Source: Thiobacillus sp. (GTDB lineage: Bacteria; Pseudomonadota; Gammaproteobacteria; Burkholderiales; Thiobacillaceae). Taken from it: 64,000 nucleotides of DNA. The notes under the pieces were generated by a model that was given only the letters and a program-made list of their open reading frames with translations, made no database searches and was not told where the DNA came from. Shown piece by piece: positions 20,385-27,706 of this stretch (position 1 is the first letter of the stretch; each line of letters starts with the position of its first letter). The translations under genes and the position numbers were made by a program. The stretch spans positions 1-64,000 of the forward strand of contig WGNC01000001.1 of NCBI GenBank assembly GCA_016124745.1, given 5' to 3'.

Positions 20385-20570
20385 GGAATCCCTGAACAAG
20401 TCGGTTTGCTGTGTGCCCTTCGACTGCGCTCAGGAGATGGTTCGACTGGCTCACCATGAACGGAACCAATACGTTGCCGTTCGTCCGTTCGACGGGCTAA
20501 CGACGCAGCCTGAGCTTGTCGAAGGAAGCCTGTCGAGGGGAGCCTGTCGAAGGACTTGTTCAGCATTTCC
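20385..20570. mobile_element. MITE-like element with terminal inverted repeats and TAAG flanks
   Basis: The left end GGAATCCCTGAACAAGTC (20385-20402) and the complement of the right end (20553-20570, GACTTGTTCAGCATTTCC) match at 15 of 18 positions. TAAG occurs just outside both ends (20381-20384 and 20571-20574), as expected of a target duplication. The interior carries REP motifs (CCTGAGCTTGTCGAAGG) and no transposase. It lies between the ArnT-like gene and the end of hfq. Confidence 0.7.
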
Positions 20571-20579
20571 TAAGGGGGC

Positions 20580-20825
20580 TCAAGCCTCGGCCTCGCGCTG
20601 CGGCAGCACCACTTCGCGCGAGGGCGAAATCGTCGAGATGGCGTGCTTGAAAATCATCTGCGCCGCCTGATCCTGACCTTTGAGCAGCACCACGAACTGA
20701 TCGAACGACTCGATTCGCCCCATCAGCTTGATGCCGTTGACGAGGAACACCGACACCGGAATGCGCTCCTTGCGGAGGGTGTTGAGGAAAACATCCTGCA
20801 GTTGGTTATGTTCTTTGCTGGCCAT
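20580..20825 (-). CDS. hfq: RNA chaperone Hfq
   Basis: An 81-residue hexameric Sm-like protein that pairs sRNAs with mRNAs. Sm1 is seen in [42 protein letters not shown] and Sm2 in [13 protein letters not shown]. The short C-tail [12 protein letters not shown] is typical of betaproteobacteria. It lies downstream of ppiC on the same strand, past a hairpin, unlike the enterobacterial miaA-hfq-hflX order. A MITE-like element ends ten bases after its stop. Confidence 0.97.
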   Translation of the reverse strand: MASKEHNQLQDVFLNTLRKERIPVSVFLVNGIKLMGRIESFDQFVVLLKGQDQAAQMIFKHAISTISPSREVVLPQREAEA

Positions 20826-20849
20826 GATTGGCTCCCTGTCAGAAGTTAG

Positions 20850-20868
20850 GCGGGGCGCGATGCCCCGC
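20850..20868 (-). terminator. Hairpin between ppiC and hfq
   Basis: GCGGGGC (20850-20856) and GCCCCGC (20862-20868) form a 7-bp stem with a 5-base loop in the 60-base gap between ppiC and hfq. There is no T-run on the minus strand, so it is more likely an attenuator or mRNA end-protecting hairpin than an efficient terminator. Confidence 0.5.
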
Positions 20869-20885
20869 TTGGTATTATTAGACGA

Positions 20886-21701
20886 TTACTCGATTTTTGC
20901 GCCGGCGCGCACTTCTTCAATGGCTTGGCGCACGCGCTGCTGCTGCAGTTGCTTGACGATTTCACCGCGCACGGCATCCAGCGGCGGCAGTTTCGGCATG
21001 CGGGTATCGTCGAGGCGGATGACGTGGTAGCCGAATTGGGTTTTCACCGGCTTCTGGGTGGTCTCGCCTTTCTTCAGCGCGACCATGGCGTCGGAAAACT
21101 CCTTCACGTAAGCGCCGCGGTCTGCCCAATCGAGCGCGCCGCCGTTCTTGGCCGAGCCCGGATCCTGTGAATACTTCTTGGCCTGGTCTTCGAATTTGAT
21201 ATTTTTTTTGTTCAGGTTGGCGATGATCTTGTTGGCCTCGGCTTCGGTCTTCACCAGAATGTGGTGCACGAGATATTCCTCTTCAACCGCCGTTGCAGCG
21301 GCCTTGTCGTAGGCTGCCTGGATTTCGGCATCGGTGACCGGGTGGGTCTTGACGTAGTGTTCCAGATAGGCCTTGGCCAGTTGATCCTCGCGGCGGATGT
21401 TCAGCGCGGCGGCAATTCGCGGATCGTTTTCGAGCCCTTCCTTGATCGCAGCCTGCGACAGCAGTTCCAGGTTGATGAGCGAATCACGTACCCGGGCGTC
21501 GAGTTGCGGTGAATCCGGCTGGCCCTGGGCCATGTCACGCTTGACCATTTCGCCGTACAGGGCAGGGATTTCCCTGCCATTGACCACGGCAAGCGGCTTG
21601 GAGGCTTCTGATTCGGAGACCGGGGTAGGCGCAGGGGTTTGTGCCTGTGCCAACGGGGAAAGCGCCAGCAGCATCAGGGCAGGGATAAGGGCGACACGCA
21701 T
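20886..21701 (-). CDS. Periplasmic peptidyl-prolyl isomerase (PpiC/SurA-type parvulin)
   Basis: A 271-residue foldase with signal peptide (MRVALIPALMLLALSPLAQA), an N-terminal SurA-like helical chaperone region (about 35-135) and a parvulin domain (about 140-240: YLVHHILVKTEAEANKIIANL, AKKYSQDPGSAKNGGALDW, VKTQFGYHVIRLDD). It assists outer-membrane protein folding. It follows bolA by 10 bases at the end of the yciB-yciI-bolA run and probably shares that transcript. It is similar to the CBF2/PEB4-like family. Confidence 0.93.
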   Translation of the reverse strand: MRVALIPALMLLALSPLAQAQTPAPTPVSESEASKPLAVVNGREIPALYGEMVKRDMAQGQPDSPQLDARVRDSLINLELLSQAAIKEGLENDPRIAAALNIRREDQLAKAYLEHYVKTHPVTDAEIQAAYDKAAATAVEEEYLVHHILVKTEAEANKIIANLNKKNIKFEDQAKKYSQDPGSAKNGGALDWADRGAYVKEFSDAMVALKKGETTQKPVKTQFGYHVIRLDDTRMPKLPPLDAVRGEIVKQLQQQRVRQAIEEVRAGAKIE

Positions 21702-21711
21702 TTGATTCCTT

Positions 21712-21975
21712 TCAGAGTTCTTCGGGGGTTAAGGCGGTAATAGACAGCGCGTGGATTTCGCGCTGCATCAGTTCACCCATGGCTTCGTACACCAGTCGGT
21801 GGCGGGCCAGAGTGGAGAGATTGCGGAATTTGGGTGACACCAGGGTGAGGCGGAAATGCCCACCGCCGGAAGCGGCACCGGCATGGCCCTTGTGCTGGGC
21901 GCTCTCGTCTTCCAGAGTGTAAGTCTCGGGTTCCAGCGCAGCGAGATGCTGGCGGATCAGGTCGGTAGTGCTCAT
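21712..21975 (-). CDS. bolA: BolA-family protein
   Basis: An 87-residue BolA-like protein, probably a partner of monothiol glutaredoxin in iron-sulfur handling or a morphogene-type regulator. The fold is visible as [24 protein letters not shown], then [34 protein letters not shown] and [13 protein letters not shown]. The conserved histidine after the glycine-rich loop (GGGHF) is present. Its ATG overlaps the YciI stop by 4 bases. A longer upstream frame overlaps yciI and is not used. Confidence 0.92.
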   Translation of the reverse strand: MSTTDLIRQHLAALEPETYTLEDESAQHKGHAGAASGGGHFRLTLVSPKFRNLSTLARHRLVYEAMGELMQREIHALSITALTPEEL

Positions 21976-22274
21976 GCGGGCAGAACCTTCTTGAACGGCT
22001 TGACACTGACGCGGGCATACACGCCGGCTGCCACATAGGGATCGGCATCGGCCCATGCCTGCGCGGTGGCCAGCGTATCGAATTCCGCGACGATCAGGCT
22101 GCCCGTAAAGCCCGCGGCTCCGGGATCGCTGCTGTCGATGGCGGGAAATGGTCCGGCCAGCAACAGGCGCCCTGCCTGCTGCATCGCGTGCAAGCGCTCC
22201 AGATGGGCAGGACGGGCAGCAAGCCGTCTTTCGAGGCTGTCGGGCACATCCTGTCCGACGATGGCATAGAACAT
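21972..22274 (-). CDS. yciI: YciI-family protein
   Basis: A 100-residue YciI-like (YCII-related) dimeric alpha-beta-barrel protein. The N-terminus [18 protein letters not shown] and [20 protein letters not shown] hold the conserved Asp-His type residues (ARPAHLERL); [22 protein letters not shown] is the second half. Function is unknown, possibly a small hydrolase or heme-independent enzyme. Its ATG shares one base with the yciB stop and its stop overlaps bolA, so the three are translationally coupled. Confidence 0.93.
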   Translation of the reverse strand: MFYAIVGQDVPDSLERRLAARPAHLERLHAMQQAGRLLLAGPFPAIDSSDPGAAGFTGSLIVAEFDTLATAQAWADADPYVAAGVYARVSVKPFKKVLPA

Positions 22275-22906
22275 TATTGCTTTTCTTCCTTTTCCAGATC
22301 GGCCTTGTCCAGATACTTCGTCAGCATCATGCTCTGGCCGACCACGAACACCAGCATGAGTCCCAGACTGCCGAACAGCTTGAAGTTGACCCAGGCATCG
22401 GTCGAGAAGTTGAAGGCGACAATCAGATTTGCAACCCCCATGAAGGCAAAAAAACCACCCCAACTCGCGTTCAGTCGACTCCACGCGATGTCAGGAAGTT
22501 CCATTTGTGCATTCATGAGGCTTTTGATGACGTTGCGGCCGAACACGGCACTGCCGAAAATGATGCCGGCAAAAATCCAGTAGAGCACGGTCGGCTTCCA
22601 TTTGATGAAGCTTTCGTCGTGCAGCCACAGGGTGGCGCCGCCGAACACCGCGATGATGCCCATGCTGACCCACATCATGGTTTCGACCTTGTGGCCGCGC
22701 AGCTTGACCCAGCCGATCTGGCCAAAGCTGGCAACGATGGCGACCAGGGTGGCGAGGTAAATGCCGGGCTTTTCACCCACGCCAGCCGGTTGCGGCAGGC
22801 CCAGGCCGGCCATGAAGACGCGGGTGGCCTCGGCGTTCGCATCGCCAATCTTATAGGCGACGAAAAACACAATGATCGGAAACAGATCAAACAGCAGTTT
22901 TCTCAT
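22274..22906 (-). CDS. yciB: Inner-membrane septation protein A (YciB/IspZ)
   Basis: A 210-residue protein with five to six transmembrane helices involved in cell-envelope synthesis and septation. Typical sequences are [42 protein letters not shown] and [12 protein letters not shown]-like [17 protein letters not shown], and it ends in a charged tail [10 protein letters not shown]. It is first of the run yciB-yciI-bolA-ppiC, an arrangement common in betaproteobacteria, and is divergent from the PHP phosphoesterase. Confidence 0.95.
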   Translation of the reverse strand: MRKLLFDLFPIIVFFVAYKIGDANAEATRVFMAGLGLPQPAGVGEKPGIYLATLVAIVASFGQIGWVKLRGHKVETMMWVSMGIIAVFGGATLWLHDESFIKWKPTVLYWIFAGIIFGSAVFGRNVIKSLMNAQMELPDIAWSRLNASWGGFFAFMGVANLIVAFNFSTDAWVNFKLFGSLGLMLVFVVGQSMMLTKYLDKADLEKEEKQ

Positions 22907-23022
22907 TTTTTCTCGTTATGGACGGGACCGGTTGCCGCTGTAATTCGGAGGACGGCGTATTTTGCTATGATTCCCCCTCTTGACCAAGTGCTTTTGCCTT
23001 GGTGGCCCGACCCGATTCATCG

Positions 23023-23886
23023 ATGCTCAATATCGATCTGCATTGCCATTCCAACGTATCTGACGGCGTGCTGCCACCCGCAGACGTGGTCGCGCGCGCG
23101 GCGGCCAATGGTGTGCACGCGCTTGCGCTGACCGATCACGACGATGTGTCGGGGCTGGCTGCGGCACAGCTGGCCGCCGGCGAAGCCGGGCTCGCCCTGA
23201 TTCCCGGCGTCGAAATCTCGGTGAGCTGGGGTGGCCAGACCGTCCACATCGTCGGCCTCCGCATCGATCCGCTGAATCCTGAACTGGCGGCGGGGCTGCA
23301 CGGGATCCGCCTTGGGCGTATCGAGCGCGCCCATCGCATGAGCGAGGATCTGGCGCGAAGCGGCATCAGCGGCGCCTACGAAGGCGCCCACGGCTACGCC
23401 GCCAACAAGCAGATGGTGGGACGTACCCATTTTGCGCGCTGGCTGGTGGCACAGGGTCACGCTCCCGACATGCGCAGCGCTTTCCGGCGCTATCTGACAC
23501 GCGGCAATCCCGGCTATGTCGATCACGAGTGGGCCAGCCTCGAAAACGCTGTCCGCTGGATCCGCGCCAGCGGGGGGACGGCGGTGGTCGCGCATCCGGG
23601 ACGCTATGCGTTCAATGCACGCGAGCTGCATCTGTTGCTGGACGCCTTCCGCGCGCTGGGCGGCGAGGGCATCGAGGTCATCACCGGCAGTCACCATCCC
23701 TCCGAGTACGGCAAGTTTGCCGACCTGGCGCGCGCCTTCGGCCTCAAGGCATCGCGCGGGGCGGACTTCCATGCGCCAGGCGAAGGCGTCGATATCGGTC
23801 GCCTGCCTGCGCTGCCGCATTACTGCAAGCCCGTCTGGCAAGGCTGGCCCGAACTCGAGCTTCAATATTCCGTTTCCATGACCTGA
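23023..23886 (+). CDS. PHP-domain phosphoesterase (YciV/TrpH, RNase AM-like)
   Basis: A 287-residue PHP enzyme. The metal site is built by DLHCHSNVSDG, LTDHDDVSGL, PGVEISVSW, VAHPGRY and GADFHAPGE. Members act on 3',5'-nucleoside bisphosphates or as 5'-3' exoribonucleases that mature rRNA 5' ends (E. coli Rnm). ATG 23023 gives the family N-terminus MLNIDLHCHS; an upstream ATG at 22999 adds eight unrelated residues. It lies directly before yciO, the same neighbour as in E. coli. Confidence 0.92.
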   Translation: MLNIDLHCHSNVSDGVLPPADVVARAAANGVHALALTDHDDVSGLAAAQLAAGEAGLALIPGVEISVSWGGQTVHIVGLRIDPLNPELAAGLHGIRLGRIERAHRMSEDLARSGISGAYEGAHGYAANKQMVGRTHFARWLVAQGHAPDMRSAFRRYLTRGNPGYVDHEWASLENAVRWIRASGGTAVVAHPGRYAFNARELHLLLDAFRALGGEGIEVITGSHHPSEYGKFADLARAFGLKASRGADFHAPGEGVDIGRLPALPHYCKPVWQGWPELELQYSVSMT

Positions 23887-23887
23887 G

Positions 23888-24517
23888 ATGTCGATGTCGC
23901 AATTCTTCAATATTCACGCGGACAACCCGCAGCCTCGTCTGATCCAGCAGGCAGTCGAGATACTCAAGCGCGGCGGCGTCATCGTTTACCCGACCGACTC
24001 GTGCTACGCGCTGGGCTGTCATATCGGCGACAAGGAAGCGGCGATGCGGCTGCTGTCGGTGCGCGGGCTCGACAGCGGACACGACCTCACGCTGATCTGT
24101 CGCGACCTGTCCGAACTCGGGCGCTACGCCCAGGTCGACAACACCCAGTTCCGCTATCTGAAGGCGCATACGCCGGGCGCCTACACCTTCATCCTGCGCG
24201 GTACGCGCGAGGTCCCCAAACGGCTGCTGCACAAGAAGCACGACACGATCGGCTTGCGCGTCCCCGCGCATCCCGTCGTACAGGCGCTGCTGGCCGAACT
24301 GGGCGAGCCCATCCTGTCGTCCACGCTGCTGTTGTCCGGTGAAGATGTCCCGCTGACCGAGCCGTGGGAAATCCGTGAGCGTCTGGAGCACCAGGTCGAC
24401 CTGGTGATCGACGGCGGCGCCTGCGGACTCACGGCGACCACGGTGGTCGACCTGACCACCGATACCCCGGTGGTCCTGCGCTACGGCAAGGGTGACACTT
24501 CGGAATTCGAGGCCTGA
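23888..24517 (+). CDS. yciO: YciO/Sua5-family protein
   Basis: A 209-residue YrdC-fold protein of the YciO branch, related to threonylcarbamoyl-AMP synthases but of less certain activity. The nucleotide- and RNA-binding features are KRGGVIVYPTDSCYALGC, SGHDLTLICRDLSELGRYA, TPGAYTFILRGTREVPKRLL, TIGLRVPAHPVVQALL and STLLLSGEDVPLTEP. Length fits YciO (about 207). It starts one base after the PHP gene stop. Confidence 0.92.
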   Translation: MSMSQFFNIHADNPQPRLIQQAVEILKRGGVIVYPTDSCYALGCHIGDKEAAMRLLSVRGLDSGHDLTLICRDLSELGRYAQVDNTQFRYLKAHTPGAYTFILRGTREVPKRLLHKKHDTIGLRVPAHPVVQALLAELGEPILSSTLLLSGEDVPLTEPWEIRERLEHQVDLVIDGGACGLTATTVVDLTTDTPVVLRYGKGDTSEFEA

Positions 24518-24524
24518 TCGCGAC

Positions 24525-25229
24525 ATGGAACTGACCCTGATCCAGAAGATCGCCATCTTTGCGCTGCCGGTGATCTTCGCCATCACGCTGCATGAAGCCG
24601 CGCACGGCTACGTCGCGCGCTACTTCGGCGACATGACGGCGGCCGCGGCTGGGCGCATTACCGCCAACCCGCTCAAGCACATCGATCCGGTTGGCACCAT
24701 CCTGGTGCCGCTGGTGATCCTGCTGACCAGCAAGCTGCTGGGCGGCGGGGCGATCCTGTTCGGCTGGGCCAAGCCGGTTCCGGTCAATTTCGCGCGCTTG
24801 CGCCGGCCCAAGCAGGACATGCTGTGGGTTGCCGCCGCCGGTCCCGGCATGAATTTCGTCATGGCCCTGTTCTGGGCGCTGATGATCCAGTTCGGCCACG
24901 CCCTGGGCAGCGGGTTTGCCAGCGCGCCGCTGATGCTGATGGGCGCGGCCGGGGTGTTCATCAACGTCATCCTGATGGCGCTCAACCTGATTCCGTTGCC
25001 GCCGCTCGATGGCGGACGCATCGCCGTCAGCCTGCTGCCCTATCAGGCCGCGCTCAAATATTCCCGCATCGAGCCGTATGGGCTGTTCATTCTGCTCGGC
25101 CTCATGTTCACCGGCATCCTCGGCATCATCCTGTGGCCACTGATCAGCGTGTTCATCAACCTCATCGCCCTCGTCACAGGCCTGGCACCCGCGCAGCTGG
25201 TTGGCCTGATCCAGATCGTGCTGTCCTGA
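24525..25229 (+). CDS. Site-2 protease family (M50) membrane metalloprotease
   Basis: A 234-residue YwhC-like intramembrane zinc protease. HEAAH in ITLHEAAHGYVARYFGD is the HExxH zinc motif, and NLIPLPPLDGGRI supplies the third ligand (NxxPxxxLDG). Five to six hydrophobic helices surround it. Its target is unknown. The ATG at 24525 follows yciO by seven bases, and the gene is followed by trpS, a common betaproteobacterial neighbour. Confidence 0.92.
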   Translation: MELTLIQKIAIFALPVIFAITLHEAAHGYVARYFGDMTAAAAGRITANPLKHIDPVGTILVPLVILLTSKLLGGGAILFGWAKPVPVNFARLRRPKQDMLWVAAAGPGMNFVMALFWALMIQFGHALGSGFASAPLMLMGAAGVFINVILMALNLIPLPPLDGGRIAVSLLPYQAALKYSRIEPYGLFILLGLMFTGILGIILWPLISVFINLIALVTGLAPAQLVGLIQIVLS

Positions 25230-25236
25230 CGCCACC

Positions 25237-25270
25237 CCCTAATTCCTAGTCCCTAGCCCCTAATCCCTGA
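25237..25270. repeat. CCCTAATCCCTAGTCCC-type simple repeat before trpS
   Basis: The spacer between the M50 gene and trpS consists almost wholly of near-tandem CCCTAAT/CCTAGTCCC units ending two bases before the trpS ATG, replacing any usual Shine-Dalgarno. A very similar stretch in inverse orientation occurs inside mutL at 59466-59504. Confidence 0.75.
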
Positions 25271-25271
25271 C

Positions 25272-26474
25272 ATGTATTCCGATCGTGTTCTATCCGGCAT
25301 GCGTCCCACCGGGCGCCTCCATCTCGGCCATTATCACGGCGTGCTCAAGAACTGGCTGCGTCTGCAGAACGAGTATCAGTGCCTGTTTTTCGTCGCCGAC
25401 TGGCACGCGCTGACCACGCATTACGACACGCCCCAGATGATCGAGGAGAACGTGCGCGACATGACGATCGACTGGCTCGCGGCCGGCGTCGACCCGGCGC
25501 AGGCAACGCTGTTCGTGCAGTCGCGCGTGATCGAGCACGCCGAACTGCACCTGCTGCTGTCGATGATGACGCCGCTGGGCTGGCTGGAACGCGTGCCGAC
25601 CTACAAGGACCAGCAGGAAAAGCTCAGCGAAAAGGATCTCTCGACCTATGGTTTCCTCGGCTATCCGTTGCTGCAAAGCGCCGACATCCTGATCTACCGC
25701 GCCAATCTGGTGCCGGTAGGCGAGGACCAGGTGCCGCATATCGAGTTCACGCGCGAAATCTGCCGCCGCTTCAATCACCTGTATGGTCGGGAGCCCGGAT
25801 TCGAGGACAAGGCACGCGCCGCGGTCAAGAAACTCGGCACCAAGAAGGCCAGGCTGTACGAGGAATGCCGCACCGCCTATCAGGAAAAGGGCGACGACGA
25901 GGCGCTGGAATCTGCCAAGGCGCTGCTGAACGACGCGCAGAACCTGTCGCTCAACGATCGCGAGCGTCTGTTCGGCTATCTCGAGGGCTCCGGCAAGATG
26001 ATCCTCGCCGAACCCGAGGCGCTGCTCACTGAAGCCTCGAAAATGCCCGGGCTGGACGGGCAGAAGATGTCGAAGTCCTACAACAACACGATCGCGCTGC
26101 GCGAAGACCCGGATGCGGTGGCGAAGAAGATCCGCACCATGCCGACCGACCCGGCGCGCGTGCGCCGCACCGACCCCGGCAATCCGGCCAATTGTCCGGT
26201 GTGGCAGTTCCATCAGGTGTATTCCGACGACGCCACCCGCCAGTGGGTGACCGCAGGTTGCATCAGCGCCGGCATCGGCTGCCTCGAATGCAAGCAGCCG
26301 GTGATCGACGCCGTGCTCGCCGAGCTCGCGCCGATCCGCGAGCGCGCGCAGTACTACGAAGAGAATCCCGACCAGGTGCGCAACATCCTCGCCGACGGCT
26401 GCGAGAAGGCGCAGGAACTGGCGCGCGACACGATGCGCGACGTGCGCGAGGCGATGGGGCTGACGGTCGGGTAA
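25272..26474 (+). CDS. trpS: Tryptophanyl-tRNA synthetase
   Basis: Class I aaRS of 400 residues. The HIGH equivalent is PTGRLHLGHYHG and the KMSKS loop is DGQKMSKSYNN. Relative to the roughly 330-residue bacterial form, there is an inserted segment of about 60 residues at 185-255 (GREPGFEDKARAAVKKL onward), typical of betaproteobacterial enzymes. ISAGIGCLECKQ near the C-terminus is part of the usual anticodon-binding helix region. The start has no clear ribosome-binding site because a repeat abuts it. Confidence 0.96.
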   Translation: MYSDRVLSGMRPTGRLHLGHYHGVLKNWLRLQNEYQCLFFVADWHALTTHYDTPQMIEENVRDMTIDWLAAGVDPAQATLFVQSRVIEHAELHLLLSMMTPLGWLERVPTYKDQQEKLSEKDLSTYGFLGYPLLQSADILIYRANLVPVGEDQVPHIEFTREICRRFNHLYGREPGFEDKARAAVKKLGTKKARLYEECRTAYQEKGDDEALESAKALLNDAQNLSLNDRERLFGYLEGSGKMILAEPEALLTEASKMPGLDGQKMSKSYNNTIALREDPDAVAKKIRTMPTDPARVRRTDPGNPANCPVWQFHQVYSDDATRQWVTAGCISAGIGCLECKQPVIDAVLAELAPIRERAQYYEENPDQVRNILADGCEKAQELARDTMRDVREAMGLTVG

Positions 26475-26564
26475 TGCCGGACGCAGCCCCCTGGCTGCAA
26501 TCGATTCATCCGGCCGGCTACCTCGGGATCCATCGAGGTCTCCATTACGCATGAGCAATCCATC

Positions 26565-26600
26565 GTTCGCCCTGAGATTCGAAGGGCTCACCACGAACGG
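26565..26600. repeat. REP-type palindrome fragment
   Basis: GTTCGCCCTGAGATTCGAAG followed by GGCTCACCACGAACGG is a compact copy of the dispersed repeat in the convergent gap between trpS and the deacetylase gene. The rest of this 176-base gap shows no gene. Confidence 0.65.
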
Positions 26601-26650
26601 AATGAATCAGCGCTTCCTCAGCGAAGCCTCAATAGTCTGGACAGCCCGGC

Positions 26651-27574
26651 TTACAAATCCGCCAGCGCCTTGATGTGCGCCGCCGCGCTGCGTCCCAAGG
26701 AGCCGAGGTCGTAGCCGCCTTCCAGCACCGAGACGATGCGCCCTTCGGCATGGCGCGCCGCCACACCCATTACCTGCTCAGTGATCCAGACATAGTCGGC
26801 TTCCACCAGTCCGAATTGCGCCATGTCGTCGTCGCGATGCCCGTCGAAGCCGGCCGAGAAGAACAGCATTTGCGGACGGAAGGCTTCCAGGCGCGGCAGG
26901 ATTCGGGTGCTGAAGGCTTCGCGGTAGGCCGGGCCACTGGTGCCGGCCGGCAGGGGCAGGTTGACGATATGGTCGCTGGAAGCGTCGGCACCGCAGAATG
27001 GGTAGAACGGGTGCTGGAAGGTGGAGCAGAGCATCACGCGCCGATCGTCGCGAAAAATGTCCTCGGTGCCGTTGCCGTGGTGGACGTCGAAATCGACGAT
27101 CGCCACGCGTGTCAGGCCGTACGCGTCCAGCGCATGTGCGGCCGCCACCGCAACGTTGTTGAAGATGCAGAAGCCCATGGCCTGGTTGCGGGTGGCGTGG
27201 TGCCCGGGCGGGCGGCAGGCGACGAAGGCATTGTCGACTTCGCCGCGCATGACCCGGTCCACTCCCATCACTGCGCCGCCGGCCGCATGATAGGCGGCGT
27301 CCAGCGTATGCGGGTTCATGCTGGTATCGGGATCCAGCGCGTGCAGGCCTTCGGCGGGTGAAGCGGCCTCGATCAGGTCGATATAGGCGACGTCGTGAAC
27401 GCGCAGCAACTGGCTGCGATGGACCAGCAGGGCTTCGTGATGCGCCAGATAGTCGAAGAGGCGGGCGGCGTGCAGCTGGTCGTCGATGGCGGAGAGTCGC
27501 AGCGGACTTTCCGGATGCCAGTCGCCCATATTGTGCTTGAGGCAGGCGGGGTGGGTGATGTAGGCGGTGTGCAT
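26651..27574 (-). CDS. Histone deacetylase-family protein (AcuC-like)
   Basis: A 307-residue class II-like zinc deacetylase. Active-site sequences are VACRPPGHHATRNQAMGFC (tandem histidines), VDFDVHHGNGTEDIF (zinc Asp and His), FFSAGFDGHRDDDMAQ (zinc Asp) and VLEGGYDLGSL (with the transition-state tyrosine position). Possible substrates are acetyl-lysine proteins or acetylated small molecules. It is divergent, with 132 bases between, from a PatZ-like gene with an acetyltransferase domain, which favours a role in reversible lysine acetylation. Confidence 0.92.
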   Translation of the reverse strand: MHTAYITHPACLKHNMGDWHPESPLRLSAIDDQLHAARLFDYLAHHEALLVHRSQLLRVHDVAYIDLIEAASPAEGLHALDPDTSMNPHTLDAAYHAAGGAVMGVDRVMRGEVDNAFVACRPPGHHATRNQAMGFCIFNNVAVAAAHALDAYGLTRVAIVDFDVHHGNGTEDIFRDDRRVMLCSTFQHPFYPFCGADASSDHIVNLPLPAGTSGPAYREAFSTRILPRLEAFRPQMLFFSAGFDGHRDDDMAQFGLVEADYVWITEQVMGVAARHAEGRIVSVLEGGYDLGSLGRSAAAHIKALADL

Positions 27575-27706
27575 GGCGCGGCAAGGGCATGGGATGAGTG
27601 ACTATACTGCCGGCAGGATAGCGCTGTAACAAGGTCTGGCTTAGGATTTGCTTCAAACTGATCTGATGATCACTTCGAGCTCTCCAGGCAACCCGTCCTC
27701 CCGACC

